DNA of 64,000 nt from Welwitschia mirabilis (GCA_051453625.1 JBOZIK010000001.1:70801266-70865265), one strand, 5' to 3'; counted from the stretch's first letter, positions 12,110-24,600 are shown. Program-made: numbers and translations. The notes: a model not told the origin generated them from the sequence alone.

Positions 12110-13705
12110 TGAGGATTAATTTGAACTCATAAGGAAGGGGTGAATGAGTTTCACCAAATAAAAATTAAACTCAATAAGAATAAAATGTAAAATAAAAAAC
12201 ATTACCAAATAATATGGCTTTCTAACTTGGGTACATTTACACATAGAGGATAGCTTCTAGTCACACCTCTAAATATTTTTCACCTATAAGAACTAGTGGT
12301 TTTCTATCACACCAACAATCTTACAATAAATGAAATTCTCCTTTCAAGGCAACACCCTCTTCTCTGTAAGGGAATAGTGGTTTTCATAGGTGCACCACAA
12401 ACCTTTACAACAATAAGAGTCTCCTTATAAGATACTACTTTCTTCCATGCAAGGGAATAATGGTTTTTTAGCTAATAAATAACATTACATCCAAGTATTA
12501 AAAATTATGATAAATAATGCACACTGCTACAAGGATTATCTTATAAAGAATTTGATATTTCAGGAAAGAGACTCTATAATAATATTCGACAATAAGATAG
12601 TACACAATGTAAACTAAAGAATAAAACATAACAATAATAAGATAGACATAATGGGACTCTCCTTGTAAGGTATCACTCTCTCCCTTGCAACATAGTAATG
12701 GTTTTCTAGCTAACCAATAAGCTTACATTTAATAAATTCCTTAAAGCATAATAACTAGTGCACACCCCTAAAAGGGTTGCCTTACAAAGTATTTGATATT
12801 TTAAGAAATAGATACTACAATAATATTCAACAATAAGATAGTCCACCATGTAAACTAAAAAATACAACATAATAAATAGCCTAAATATATTACTTTGATG
12901 AAGATTTAAGCTCCTTAAAGTTGTTGTTATTGTTATTAGTATGAATGAAGAATGAAGCAATGAAGATCCAAGTTCAAGAGATAAAATAATGCTAGCTCCT
13001 TATTAATGACTCTTATGATTTCTTTGTAAGAGTTTCCCTTTACTCATGCTTCCAAAGATTTATAACTTCCTTGATTTAATGAAGTGTTAAAAATGCTATT
13101 TTTTGATTTATGATTTTGAGCCTTTATAACATTAAGGAAGATATAGCTATTTTAGCTTTAAAGGTATCCATTTCACCTTGTAATAATTATGCAATAGATA
13201 GTTAATGTCTATGTTTAGGGCATGTAACTTAAATTTTAATTGATGTGAACTTTGGTCCATAATGCCCTGAATTTGTAGATGTCTTCATTATAGATGTCTT
13301 CACTTTTGTAAACATCTTGAGTCAACTTTCCTAGATTCTGATGAAATTTGCACTGTAGTATCTTTGAACCTTTGTAATCATGAATTCCTAATGTATAAGT
13401 TCATAGCTCATCTCAAAGTAAGATATTAATTAAAAATTAAATTAACTCTATTATCTATTTTAGCTTAGTACATTTAAGATGTCTTCATTTTTCTACACAT
13501 CTTTACTCAAAACTTCTTTAATTTCTTAGACATCTTCAAACAATTGATTTTGCTATTTTTCATCTATTTATTTTTGTAATATTATGTCTTTGAAGATCCA
13601 TCATGATCTCATATCCATCAAGATCTAATTCACCTATAATAACCTCTTTACATTATGACATAAAATGTTTGACAAGTGAAACCATCAAAATTAGATTTTT
13701 TAACA
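12110..13705 (-). repeat. 3' LTR of element E
   Basis: It is 1,596 bp long. On the minus strand it begins TGTTAAAAAATC after a purine tract and ends AATCCTCA. It pairs with 18,900-20,791. It contains a 238-bp tandem duplication (12,417-12,892) and several AGATGTCTTC words (13,270-13,530). Confidence 0.85.
12338..12892. repeat. 238-bp tandem repeat inside the element E LTR
   Basis: Unit 1 (12,417-12,654) and unit 2 (12,655-12,892) align end to end: TCTCCTTRTAAGRTA at the start, TAATGGTTTTYTAGCTAA, then CAATAAGATAGT. A truncated third unit (12,338-12,416) precedes them (ATTCTCCTTTCAAGG, GGGAATAGTGGTTTT). Confidence 0.75.
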
Positions 13706-13731
13706 ATCTCCTCATTTTTTATAACATCCTA
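13706..13731 (-). other. Decayed polypurine tract of element E
   Basis: On the minus strand AAAAAATGAGGAGAT runs directly into the LTR start TGTTA. Copia elements of this type commonly have a GGGGGAGAT run here. Confidence 0.6.
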
Positions 13732-16200
13732 AACTTGGAAAATCTCATTAGTGTAATCTCAACTCATGAAGTAAAATTAGACATTTTATTCTAGTAAAAC
13801 GCACATTAATTTCCAGTTGCAATAATCATGATATATGCCACTTAAAATCAAAAAAATCACTTAGATATATATGCCACTTGAAGAACCAGAATAAGACACA
13901 TTTTATATTCACTTAAATAAATTTGAAAAATATACAAAAATGAATGATAAATCATTATATTTCCCATTCGCATATGTATGCAAATACAATAAAGCATATA
14001 AACATTTAGTAATGTTAACATTATAATATACTTATAGAAATGTGCCATTTTTACAGAATTAAATTTAATTATGTTCAAACATTATATCAAAATAGATATG
14101 CTCATAAGCATAATGTCAATAATCATTAGAGTAATTAAAAAATGTGTTATCATCATATGAAAGTATGTTAATTACCAAATAATAATAGTATTACATATTC
14201 AAAAGTGTGCAATGAAAGCATAATATCAAGAATGAGAAGTGTGTCAAACATAAGACATGAATTAATGGCTAAAATGATAGAAGATATCAAATAACATGAA
14301 TGTATGACAAATACAAGTAGGGATGATCAATACAAATGATGAAATTCATGGATCCAATATAAAATCTCAAAATTAAAAACTCCAATCCCAATAGAATATC
14401 CTTAACCTAAAAGTTATAGTGTTTAATTGATTTACCAATGATTTATCATACACGTCTTCCTCTTTTTAGACATCAATAATGGCTCTAATCACTAAGATCT
14501 GAAGCACTAGTATGCTGCTAAACTTGGTCATATTTGTTTCTATTGTAACTACTATAAGTGCTAAAGTTTAGCTAGGTGTACAATGATGAGAAATTGGAAG
14601 TTGAAGTGTGCGTCTTCTTAGAAGGATGTTGTGATGACTCGCTAGGATTTCAAAGGCCTATCTTTCTAAACATTGATATGTTTGAGGAGTAATAAAAGTC
14701 CTGAAGAGTCAGTTGGTGATGATCTCTATGAAGGATGGTGGAACTTGAATGGATAAGAGTGGTTCTACTTAAATGATCTTTAAGTGCAAAGGATGTGATG
14801 ATGGTGAATAAGCTGGAGGTGAAGAAGGTTTACATGATGGTGAAGATGGTATAAGTGGTGATGATGACTATGTAGGATAATAGAGTGAAATCTTACAATG
14901 AGGATGATGAAAAATAAGAGTTGAAGCATCCAAGCTTTCAGACTCTATCTACTGTGATGCTGACCTCTATTGAAAAGGACCTCGAGCATGGTTTTCTCCT
15001 ACACATGTGTCTTTATAGTAGTCTAGTGCTCCTTTTAATCTTATGCCTCATCTCTAGAAGACTTCTCCAGGACATATTATTTTCTTTCCTATTTGAGTTA
15101 TACCCTATGCCAAATGGATCTAATGGTTCTACTTATTCCCTTATATTTGACTCATCCTTTGAGTTTGACCATGTGGAAGTTCTTATGGATTCCCAACTTC
15201 TACTAGTGCCTCACCTTTTCTTATTGTAGAACTATGTTTTTGTACCTTAGAAGGTCTTTCCAATCTTACCAATCATTTTTATAATTACATTTATTCTATT
15301 TTCACTAAGGAAGAGTTTTGAGTAGAAATGGAAAATGATCTCTATATTTCTGGTGTTCTCCAACATGTTCCCTTACCTGGTGTTATGGACACTCTTCATT
15401 TTTTACTAAATTCTACCAATAGTTTCTCTTAATGAATGAGGTTAGCATATGATAGTATGACATCTACACTACTAATGATCACCCTAATAAGACATGATTG
15501 GATCAAGATATATCCTTTGTAAAATAAAGAAATGATATCCATGCATAAAACAAAACCCAAATCTATCTTGAAACCTATGAATAAACAATATACAATGAAG
15601 GTTTGCATAGGTTTATAATAGTTGTAACTTCCTCCTCTAACTAGAATGTTGTGAAATGTTATCAACCAAGAATAGAAACATCATGCATCATGTATTTCCT
15701 CTTAATATATTTAGTAAAATTCATTCTAGTGTGTCTAAATAAAACATTGCTTATTCATCACTAAGAAACATTAACAATTCAAGAACCAAATATTTCTATA
15801 AATGAATTACTATAAAACTATGAAATATTAATATCATCTATGCCAAAAAATAAATTAATAAAACTCAAAATAATATGTAAGTTTATGTCTCTAACCTGAG
15901 TCTGAAATGACCCAGTGTTCATAAATGTTTGCATAAAACTATCTTACCACTATATCAGGAACGGGTTAAATAAGTTGAACTATTATTTCTCAAGTAAGCT
16001 AAATAAAATAACTCATTAACAATTGAAATAAAGAGTTCTTTCTACAATAACTAAGTTTTTAAACTAAGCTATGAATATTTTCTTTGCTCTCTCATAATAG
16101 AACTAATGTTCATACGATGATATATATTATTATGATGCTTGTTCTTTATCTCTAGAATTTCTTGCTATCTTTTTTATTGCCATTTTTACAAAATTAACTA
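13706..16200 (-). pseudogene. Env-like third ORF region of element E, decayed
   Basis: On the minus strand a short frame near 15,950 reads VVR-stop-FYANIYEH, which fits the VVREFYAN signature of the extra ORF in SIRE-type elements. An open start (KMAIKKIARNSRDKEQAS) lies upstream near 16,180. Further down, near 14,830, a Ser/Pro-rich stretch (SSPSCKPSSPPAYSPSSH) resembles the tail of such proteins. Many stops and frameshifts break the rest. The function of this ORF is not established in any plant element. The 102-codon plus-strand ORF at 14,921-15,229 is probably a shadow. Confidence 0.45.
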
Positions 16201-16259
16201 GAAACTAATAAAAGATCAAATAAAATACAAGAAACTATGAAAAAATATGCACCTACTTA

Positions 16260-16700
16260 AGAAATAGTATCTATTATTGTCTGCTATTAAGATGTCTTAA
16301 AAATCTAAGACATCTAGTTAGATAAATTGAAGACAATCACTTGAGAGAAACATGTGTTGAGTAGAGACTTGAAAATGAGATATGATAGTGCTTTGGCTAT
16401 TAAAAATGGTTAAAACAATACTTTTTACATGTTTTTATTTCCAAAATAGTATAGTTAAGATGTCTACAAATTTTAAGATGTCTTAAACATAGAAAGTAAA
16501 CATCTATAAATTTCAAGATTTCTATTGTTAAGACATTTCTAGAACATTTTCTTATTATCAAGACATCTACATAAATCAAAGCATTTAATTTGAAAAATTA
16601 AAATAACATACCTACCATCTATAAAATTCAAGATGTTTCATTCCTACAAATATCAAGATGTCTTTATTACAGATATTTACAAAACTAAATATGTCTGCAA
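16260..16700. repeat. Cluster of degenerate AAGATGTCT words
   Basis: At least a dozen copies or near-copies of AAGATGTCT or its complement AGACATCT occur here, often spaced by CTACAAATTT-like text. It sits between gag and the env-like ORF, where pol should be. The same word occurs in the element E LTRs (13,270-13,530; 20,350-20,630). There is no regular period, so this is not a clean satellite and not a CRISPR array. Confidence 0.5.
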
Positions 16701-16899
16701 TAAAATTTCTAAATTTTTTAAAAAGATATATTACTATTATAACCATAATAATATTACTTTAAGTAGCTAAAAATCATACACATAATTGAACTTTAACTAC
16801 ACAACTTATCTAATCATAATCTCAACTCATAAGATAAATGAAATGGAGTTTAGATGTTAATATGTTACTTACTTTACTTATCTAATTAGGAAAGGATTA

Positions 16900-18686
16900 A
16901 TATCTAAGTTCCTATACAAGTTAGTGTAATTTTCATGGCTTGAGATTTTGCAATCTTATTGACAACTAGATCATCATTCCATTTGGCTATAACATAATCG
17001 TTATTCCTTAAGTATTTACTATTAATATGACAAACATGGTCCTTTTTGGTTTTAAGATCTAACTTAGCTTTTGGTATCTAAACTTTTCTTAATTATTTTC
17101 ATAAAAAATGATGTACCAATTTACCTTGCCTTTTAGCACTGTTAGTATAGTACTCAACTTTAAATGTTATTGGATATATATATATTGATAATGACCTCTA
17201 AAATGATAATAATAACAAATGATGTTATTTCTATATCTTAAACGCTCATACCTTAGCTTGTAATTCCATTTCTCGAATAGAGGAACTAAAGTGCTAATTT
17301 TAGCTTTATTATGTTTCAAGCCACTCTTATCATTTGTACTCCTTCTTTATTCGATCATGATATTTAAAGTTTCTTTACCTAGTGTAAATATTTTAATTAT
17401 TTTACTTGAATCTAATAGTCTATTCCTTACATTCTTTAAATCATACATTAATCTATAAATCTCAACCTTAAGAGTTAAGTTTTTAGTGAATAATTTCTTA
17501 CAAGCATCCTCTTCTTATTCATATGCCTTTTCATGAATATTAACTAATTTTGTCATATTTATATATAATTTTTACAAATTAATAAACTCTGCAAAAATTA
17601 AATCATATTTTTCTTAAATCCTCATATCTAATGTCATCCTCAGTATCTGAATCATACTCATTTTCTAAATCATTACATTTATCTTAAGTACGTGCTATGG
17701 GCATGTAGGAGGGATGTTCTTTCTCATTTTCTAATGCTTCATCTTTTATAGCCTCATTATTATCATCCCATCTAATAAATAATGCTTTTTTTCTTTTTTA
17801 GTTCCTTCTTCTATTCCTCACCCTAGAATTTGTTAGCATTAGGGAATCGCGATGCAATATGTTATTTTCCCCCACATATCCAACATTCTATTTTTAAAAC
17901 ATTGGAAAAAGAAGTATTACTAACTTATTTTCCTTTAGTCTTACCTTTGGCTTAAAATCCCAAGGATCCTTTAAGCTCATCTCTTTTATTGTACTTACAT
18001 GAAAGTAGTTTTTTTAACTCTTTACGTAATGAAGGCTAGCTTTTCATCTTCATCTTCATAGTTATATTCTTTCTATTCTTCTTTTACCATTTTTTTTGAT
18101 CTCTAATTTGTGTTTTAACTTGCTTTATATGCAATGGCTTCCTATTTCGAAGATCCATCTTGAATGAGATTTATTTTGTACATTGTAAGAGAACTTCATA
18201 TCTCTTCTATCTTCATTGCATTGAAATCCTTAGATTCTTTCATTACTGTGGTCTTTGGCCTATAATTAGGGGTTAGTAACATAACAACCTTTTGAGTTAC
18301 CTTTGCTTTAGGAAGATCTTCTTCAATGCCACATATTACATTCAAAATGGTTGAAACTCTAGTGAAGAACCATGAATTCTTTCTTCTTGATTCATCTTAA
18401 GATTCTCAAATTGATTTGTCCAAATAAGAAGCTTAAACTATTTCATAATAAATGTGCCTTCATATGTTCCAACTGAAACATTCCAAAGTTCTTATATTCT
18501 TTTGTAACTTACTATTATATTGAACTCTTCTATGAATAAAGTAGAATAAAGAGGATTCTTATATTTAAAGTCATACATAAAAGCATCTTTTTCCTCATCT
18601 GTCTAGTCTTTCCTTTTCTTAATTTTAGTAGTTGTATTACCTATATCATTCGTAATGATTTTTGTATTATCTGTGTATCTTTCTTC
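16900..18686 (-). pseudogene. Gag of copia element E, decayed
   Basis: Minus-strand reading, start side at the high coordinate. The gag core near 18,350-18,200 gives TTVMKESKDFNAMKIEE and then KINLIQD, matching the copia gag pattern of a VMEAKDL-type helix and a MTYEI-type helix. A zinc knuckle near 17,890 reads CWICGGK-stop-HIASRF, with C-x2-C and His present and the last Cys replaced by Arg. Downstream a lysine- and glutamate-rich stretch (17,700-17,280) ends in NDKSGLKHNKAK, like the KSGLGY motif at the end of SIRE-type gag. Frames change several times. An N gap at 18,687-18,750 hides part of the N-terminus. Confidence 0.7.
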
Positions 18687-18883
18687 NNNNNNNNNNNNNN
18701 NNNNNNNNNNNNNNNNNNNNNNNNNNNNNNNNNNNNNNNNNNNNNNNNNNGAAACTTAAAGACTATAAGTAACTTGCATATTCATGTTATAATAGGCATA
18801 GTTTGTTCCAGCAAAGAGTAGAGGCCTAACAAATGGCACCCCTTCCATACTCACTCAAGGAAGTTACTGATTTTCATAACTAT

Positions 18884-18897
18884 CCACTCTTACACCA
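18884..18897 (-). other. Primer-binding site of element E
   Basis: On the minus strand TGGTGTAAGAGTGG follows the LTR end. It resembles TGGTATCAGAGC, the complement of initiator tRNA-Met used by most plant copia elements, with three differences in the first 12 bases. Confidence 0.65.
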
Positions 18898-18899
18898 CA

Positions 18900-20791
18900 T
18901 GAGGATCAATTTAAACTTAGAGAAGAGATTTAAATGATTTTCACTATAGAAAATTTTAACTCAATAAAAATAAAAAGCATAATGGAAAACCTTACTAAAT
19001 AATGTGGTTCCCCAATCTAGGTACATTCACNNNNNNNNNNNNNNNNNNNNNNNNNNNNNNNNNNNNNNNNNNNNNNNNNNNNNNNNNNNNNNNNNNNNNN
19101 NNNNNNNNNNNNNNNNNNNNNNNNNNNNNNNNNNNNNNNNNNNNNNNNNNNNNNNNNNNNNNNNNNNNNNNNNNNNNNNNNNNNNNNNNNNNNNNNNNNN
19201 NNNNNNNNNNNNNNNNNNNNNNNNNNNNNNNNNNNNNNNNNNNNNNNNNNNNNNNNNNNNNNNNNNNNNNNNNNNNNNNNNNNNNNNNNNNNNNNNNNNN
19301 NNNNNNNNNNNNNNNNNNNNNNNNNNNNNNNNNNNNNNNNNNNNNNNNNNNNNNNNNNNNNNNNNNNNNNNNNNNNNNNNNNNNNNNNNNNNNNNNNNNN
19401 NNNNNNNNNNNNNNNNNNNNNNNNNNNNNNNNNNNNNNNNNNNNNNNNNNNNNNNNNNNNNNNNNNNNNNNNNNNNNNNNNNNNNNNNNNNNNNNNNNNN
19501 NNNNNNNNNNNNNNNNNNNNNNNNNNNNNNNNNNNNNNNNNNNNNNNNNNNNNNNNNNNNNNNNNNNNNNNNNNNNNNNNNNNNNNNNNNNNNNNNNNNN
19601 NNNNNNNNNNNNNNNNNNNNNNNNNNNNNNNNNNNNNNNNNNNNNNNNNNNNNNNNNNNNNNNNNNNNNNNNNNNNNNNNNNNNNNNNNNNNNNNNNNNN
19701 NNNNNNNNNNNNNNNNNNNNNNNNNNNNNNNNNNNNNNNNNNNNNNNNNNNNNNNNNNNNNNNNCTTTCCTTCAAGGGAATAATGGTTTTCTAGATAACC
19801 AATAACCTTAGACCCAACAAGAACCTAAAATCATAATAACTAATGCATATCCATATAAGGTTTGCCTTATAAAGTATTTGATATTTCAAGAACTGAACTC
19901 TATAATAGTATTCAACAATAAGATAGTTCATAATATAAACCAAAGAATACAATACAATAATAAGCCTAAATATATTACTTTGATAAAGGTTTTATCTCCT
20001 TGAATTTTTTGTTATTATTACAAGTATGAAGAAAAAGAATCAATGGAGATCCAAATCCACTAGATAAAATAATGTTATCTCTTTTCTAATGAATCTTTTG
20101 ATTTCTTCATAAGAGGTTCCCCTTACTTGTGCTTTTTAATATCTAGAAATTCATTAATTTAATGAAGTGATAAAAAATTTCTTCTCTAATTTATGATGTT
20201 AAGGCTTTATAACATTGAGGAAGATATAGTTATTTAAGCTTGAAATGTAGTCATTTAATTTTGTAATCATCATGTAGTAGATAGCCAACATCTATGTTTT
20301 AGGCACATAAATTTACTTTTAATCAATGTGAACTTTTGTCCAAGATGTTTTGAATTTTATAGAAGTGTTTATTTTAAACATCTTCACTTTTATAGGAATT
20401 TAGAATCAACTTTCCCAATTTCTAATGAAATTTTCACTATAGTATCCTTAGACCTTTGTGATCATGATCATGTAATGTATAAGTTTATAGCCCATTTGAA
20501 TTATGAGATATTAGTCAAAAATAAAATTAACTCTGTTACCTATTTTAACTTAATACATTTGATATGTATTCATTTTTTCAAATATCTTCATTCAAGATAT
20601 CTTCAATTTCTTAGATGTCTTCAAACAATTGATTTCGTAGTTTTACATCTGATCCTTTTCCTAATATTCTGTCTTTGAATATCCATCATGATCTTGTACC
20701 TATCAAGGTCTGATTTACTTGTAATAATTTGTCTACACAATGACACAAAATGTTTGACAAGTGTAATCATCGAAACTATATTTTTTTAGTA
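18900..20791 (-). repeat. 5' LTR of element E
   Basis: It pairs with 12,110-13,705: TGAGGATYAATTT at the low end and the 20,240-20,790 block against 13,140-13,705. The high end reads TACTAAAAAAA on the minus strand, a TG to TA change in the LTR terminus. A 734-N gap (19,031-19,764) replaces what should be roughly 200-440 bp judging from the other LTR. Confidence 0.85.
19031..19764. other. 734-N gap inside the element E 5' LTR
   Basis: The gap edges map to about 12,240 and to 12,437 or 12,677 in the other LTR, so the true missing length is shorter than the N run. Confidence 0.7.
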
Positions 20792-20796
20792 CTATG

Positions 20797-21046
20797 TCTT
20801 AAGCCCAGTTATCTTATACATTTTTAGTCTCTTATACTCATTATTATTGTGCTCACTTTATTGGTAGTTTATGATATCTATTCTTAAAAAAAAATGATAA
20901 TAACATGATACTACAAATTAAAGTCTTGGAATTATTGGTAAAAATTGGATTTGATAACATAAGGTTTGTATCTCTAGGGTGATCTTTCTATTTACCAAAT
21001 ATTGATGATAGATATAAGCATAGATAAATTTCACCATAAATATCTT
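20797..21046 (+). repeat. 5' LTR of element C, right piece
   Basis: It resumes the element C LTR after element E and aligns with 28,836-29,075: TTAGTYTCYTA, CATAAGRTTTGTAT, TCTAGGGTGATMTTTC and AAATTTCACCAT. The decayed PBS follows. Confidence 0.8.
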
Positions 21047-21068
21047 TTAAGAACTATTATTAGAGATA
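21047..21068 (+). other. Decayed tRNA-Asp-type PBS of element C
   Basis: GAACTATTATTAGAGATA can be laid over the Athila/Tat PBS GGCGCCGTTGCCGGGGATA. Most mismatches are C to T or G to A. Position just after the LTR supports it; the sequence match alone would not. Confidence 0.4.
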
Positions 21069-22089
21069 ACAGCATAATAGCTATAGTAATTCATGTATAA
21101 AATCTACATTTCTATACCACTTTTATTTGGCTTTCTTTTTCTATTGTATTTAGAATTTAGTTTTTAGTTTTCTAATTTATTCCCCTTTTCATTTTTACTA
21201 CTAGTGAATTAGTGTTGATTGTTCTTAGCACTTGATTAATGAAGCCTGATCTAGTAATTCGTTTTTTTTCTATTTTTTATTTCCTCATTTTTTTTTCTTT
21301 TGTTTATTGCAAAACATACCTATAATGGTATATTAAATATTTTTGTAGTGATTGATATTTTACAATTCAAAAAAAAGATATTAAGAAAAAATAATAAAAA
21401 TTGTTTCTTCTATCCATCTTATCTCCCTACAATCTCTTCTCTCTTTTCTTCCCTTCTCTATCTTAGATGACTTCTTTAATAGATATTTAAAGATAAATTT
21501 TGATGAAGATCATCATCCAAAAATCTGAAGAAAGTCCTTTATTACCTACATTTTTCATTTTTGCATTTTTATTTCTTGCATTGTATTGCATTTTAGTTTT
21601 CCATTTATGCATTAATCCTTTTTCAAATCTACATTTATGTCTTACTTATCAGTCATCTATAATAACTCATTTTTTAAAATTATTTATTATCCTAATAGCT
21701 AAGTTTTTATTTTTTACCAAATTCATTTTATGCCAGACAATTAATACTACCATCTTCCGTCACTACTACCACTAGCTTCTTACATTAAAACTCCTTTAGC
21801 TTTGGTGAATTAAATATTTGCATTATTTTCAATTCATTCACCTAATGTGTCTACCTAAAAACATTGATTTTTTTACCTATTTTCTTACATTTCATGAACT
21901 AGAAATAAACACATGATAGTAGATTACACTACATCCCTAATAATTTCAATATGGATTACAATTCAGATTATGAGAGTAACACTAGATACCATTCATAAGA
22001 AAGATCATAAAAAAAAACAAAATAATACATTAGGTTCTCAATCTTACAATTCTAGAAGCAAAATTAATCTCAACAAGCCTAGATGAAAC
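21069..22089 (+). other. Leader region of element C
   Basis: T-rich leader between PBS and gag with no coding frame I trust. The 91-codon ORF at 21,500-21,775 is hydrophobic because of T-rich sequence and is probably spurious. Confidence 0.4.
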
Positions 22090-23200
22090 TTAAAAGAGTT
22101 TTATCAAGTAAAATATATAGGTACACCCTTATGTATTATGCAATATTCTAATGGTAATATGATTGATTTTAAACTAGTAATTATTTAACTTCTTTCATAT
22201 TTTCCTGGTTTAAAATCTAAAGATCGTTACTTATAAGTTAAGAAATTTAAGTATGCTCTTCTTACAATCACTCAAAGACCCAATATATGTAATGCACTCA
22301 AACTTTCTTTATTTCATTTGTTCCTTTAAAAAAAGGTAAAATATTAGCTATACAACTTAAAACCTATTTCTAGTAGTACATACGATAAATCTAATGAGTA
22401 TTTCTTTATAAATGGTTTTTTCTAGTCCTAAGACTAATTCCATTAGATGATAGATCATAAACTTTTAACAAGAATCTAGTGAAACTTTCCTCCGCATCTT
22501 TCAGGGATCTACTTCTTAAATGCACATAACATGGTTTTAAGTAAAGTAGAATTATAAGTTTCTTTTATAAAGGCCTATCATCTAGCCATATGTAATTTTT
22601 AAAGATAATGTATAAATTCATTTTTGTAAACCTCAAAATTAATGAACCATGGGATTTTCTTGAGATCATAGCTAAAAGTTAAAGGAATTAAAAGAATCCT
22701 AATGAGCTAACATGATCATAATAAGCTTTTATATCTATTAGTATCTTTAAAATTCCTAATAATACTAATATCAACCAAAATTTATAATAACTTTCTAAGA
22801 ATATTAAAATTCTTAATACCAAACCTAAACTGATTACTCCCCCTCTTCATTACAACATTTGTCTTTTAGATACTCATGAAACTTTTATTTTCCCATTTAT
22901 TTCCATGTTTTAATGTGTGGTAAAAGAGTGACTTAGTGCCATGGAATAATAATAACAAAACCAAATAGGAAATAATGCCTATTCTAATACTTATATCTAT
23001 AGACACAAAAACTACCCAAATTCCACATGAAAATAAGATAATCCTAATAAATCATTCCCTAGTCAACATAAAAGCTTAAATCCTCCTTCAACTTCTTATC
23101 CTTTAGAGGATATAGTTCATAAGTTCAGAGAATTTCAACATCATATCAATACCTTATAGTAATAAATCAATCAATAAACATTTTTTGCATTATAAAAATT
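22090..23200 (+). pseudogene. Gag of Ty3/gypsy element C, decayed
   Basis: The core is readable in one frame around 22,490-22,700: ASFRDLLLKCT, HGFK, IISFFYKGLSSSH and NEPWDFLEIIAKS. This is the Retrotrans_gag pattern (a short RFxDLL-type helix, HGF, an ISFFYKGL motif, then EAWDFLE-type). A C-terminal piece near 23,095-23,160 reads LEDIVHKFREFQHHINTL, like the coiled stretch near the end of Athila/Tat gag. In-frame TAA and TAG codons often fall where Gln is usual. Gag would form the particle core. Confidence 0.65.
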
Positions 23201-23769
23201 AAAGCAAGGAATGAAAAAATTAAGTTAAACTACTATACATATTCTTATGTCACTCAACCAATATTAAAAGGGTAAGCTTCCTGATACATATGAGCCTAAC
23301 CCTAGTAGTTGTAAGTTGATAAAATATTATAAATCAATAAAAATAGGATTACCCTTTTAAAACATAAAAAATAAATCAGGAAATAGGTTGAATAGAAACA
23401 ACCATAAGAATACAACATAAAATGAAGTATAGAAGTAAAAAAGAGTTAGAAATGAAATGTGAAGTACAAGAATTTATTTCAACTTACAAAGAATTCCTAT
23501 TCTTTTTTGAATAACTTAAAAGAACTAAATTGACTAAGATATAATAAGAAGTACTAAAAATTTTCAATGAATTGAAGATCAATATTCCTATTTTAAAATC
23601 TATCAAATAAGTATATCAATATTCTAAATTCTTGAAAGATTTATATACTATCAATGTAAAAAGTAAATCTTTCCTTACTAAAAAAAATAGTACCATTATT
23701 TAAAATCAAATCCCCTAGTGTTTAAATGTTTATATTTCCTTACCATATCCATTACAATTAGAAATAAAA

Positions 23770-24300
23770 ACATTCAACAAGCCTTTTTAGATATTAGATC
23801 TTGTATTAATCTTTTAACTTATAGTATCTATAATAAACTTGGTTTAAATGATCTAGAAAATACAAAAATATAATTGTAATTGATTGATAACTCTCTATAA
23901 GCATCCTTAAACATAGTAGAATATGTTATTATTTGAGATAAAAGTTGCTACTATCCTATTCACTTTGTAGTTTTGGAGATGGAATAAACTAAAAGTTAAA
24001 CTATTATAATCATCTTAGGAAGACCTTTTCTTACTACTTATAATATTCTTATCAATTGTGCAAATGATCTTATAAATATTTTATTTTATAACATGACTAT
24101 TAAATTGGATATATTTAACACCATAAAGTAACCTAATTGTTTGGAAGGAGTAGAGTTTATTGAAATTCTTACTAATGATATTGATTCTTCTTCTTATGAA
24201 AGAAACATTTCCTTCTCATCTACTATCTTTTTTTAATTATTATTTTCATGCCAATCTTAAAAATGACCTTCTATTTATATGGACTTCCTCTTGAGGATTT
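23770..24300 (+). pseudogene. Aspartic protease of Ty3/gypsy element C, decayed
   Basis: One frame runs from about 23,781 with nonsense codons as the only breaks. It reads AFLDIRSCINLLTYSIYNKL (active-site Asp kept at 23,790, the following Gly replaced by Arg), NIVEYVII, and YYPIHFVVLEME. At 24,009 comes ILGRPFLTTYNILINC, the second conserved protease block, followed by FYNMTIKLDIFNTIK. These are the order and spacing of Athila/Tat proteases, which process the gag-pol polyprotein. Stops within the block include two TAA codons in a stretch where relatives have Gln (usual LQLAD motif). Confidence 0.8.
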
Positions 24301-24600
24301 CAGATATATTTTTGATGATAATCCTACTTATTTTTTGATTTTGAATTCATCCATGTCTTCATCTAAGAAAATTTTTTTGTAAGAATGATTATTTAAGCAT
24401 GAGAAAGGAATAGAATCACCCTTCCGTGACCTATAATGTTTCAAGATTAATGAGTACTCTCCTCATATCTATTTTTGATTATTTTAATAAACTAAACTTA
24501 ATATTCTTTAACTACTTATGAATTTGGAAAACATTTCTAGTTAATATTTTTCTTTGTTTAGTAAAGTATTTACTAAAATTATCTAAATGAAATAGGACCA
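24301..24600 (+). other. Element C pol-deletion junction and conserved 3'-UTR word
   Basis: Right after the protease tail the text resembles an integrase end (FKINE at about 24,445, compare FKVNG in relatives). Then 24,560-24,586 contains GTAAAGTATTTACTAAAAT, which fits AACAAAGCGCTTGCTGGGAG, a word common in Tat-group 3' regions, after C-to-T and G-to-A changes. RT, RNase H and most of integrase are missing although no N gap lies here. Confidence 0.5.

Larger units (their letters stand above)
12110..20791 (-). mobile_element. Element E: SIRE/Maximus-type Ty1/copia element, pol deleted
   Basis: It is flanked by identical 5-bp CTATG repeats (12,105-12,109 and 20,792-20,796). The uninterrupted sequence at 28,825-28,850 shows a single CTATG at the same point, so this is an empty-site/filled-site pair. 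On the minus strand the order is 5' LTR (20,791-18,900), PBS, gag with zinc knuckle, a repeat-rich gap where pol is expected, env-like ORF, PPT, 3' LTR (13,705-12,110). Gag with a long coiled C-terminus plus an extra ORF after pol is typical of the SIRE/Maximus lineage. Confidence 0.85.

Noticed and set aside
14921-15229. 102-codon plus-strand ORF
   Set aside because: Leucine-rich with no family match I know, inside a minus-strand copia element and opposite to it. Probably a shadow of the env-like region.
16260-16700. CRISPR-like array
   Set aside because: Repeated words are about 9 bp, irregularly spaced and in both orientations; the host is a plant nuclear genome.
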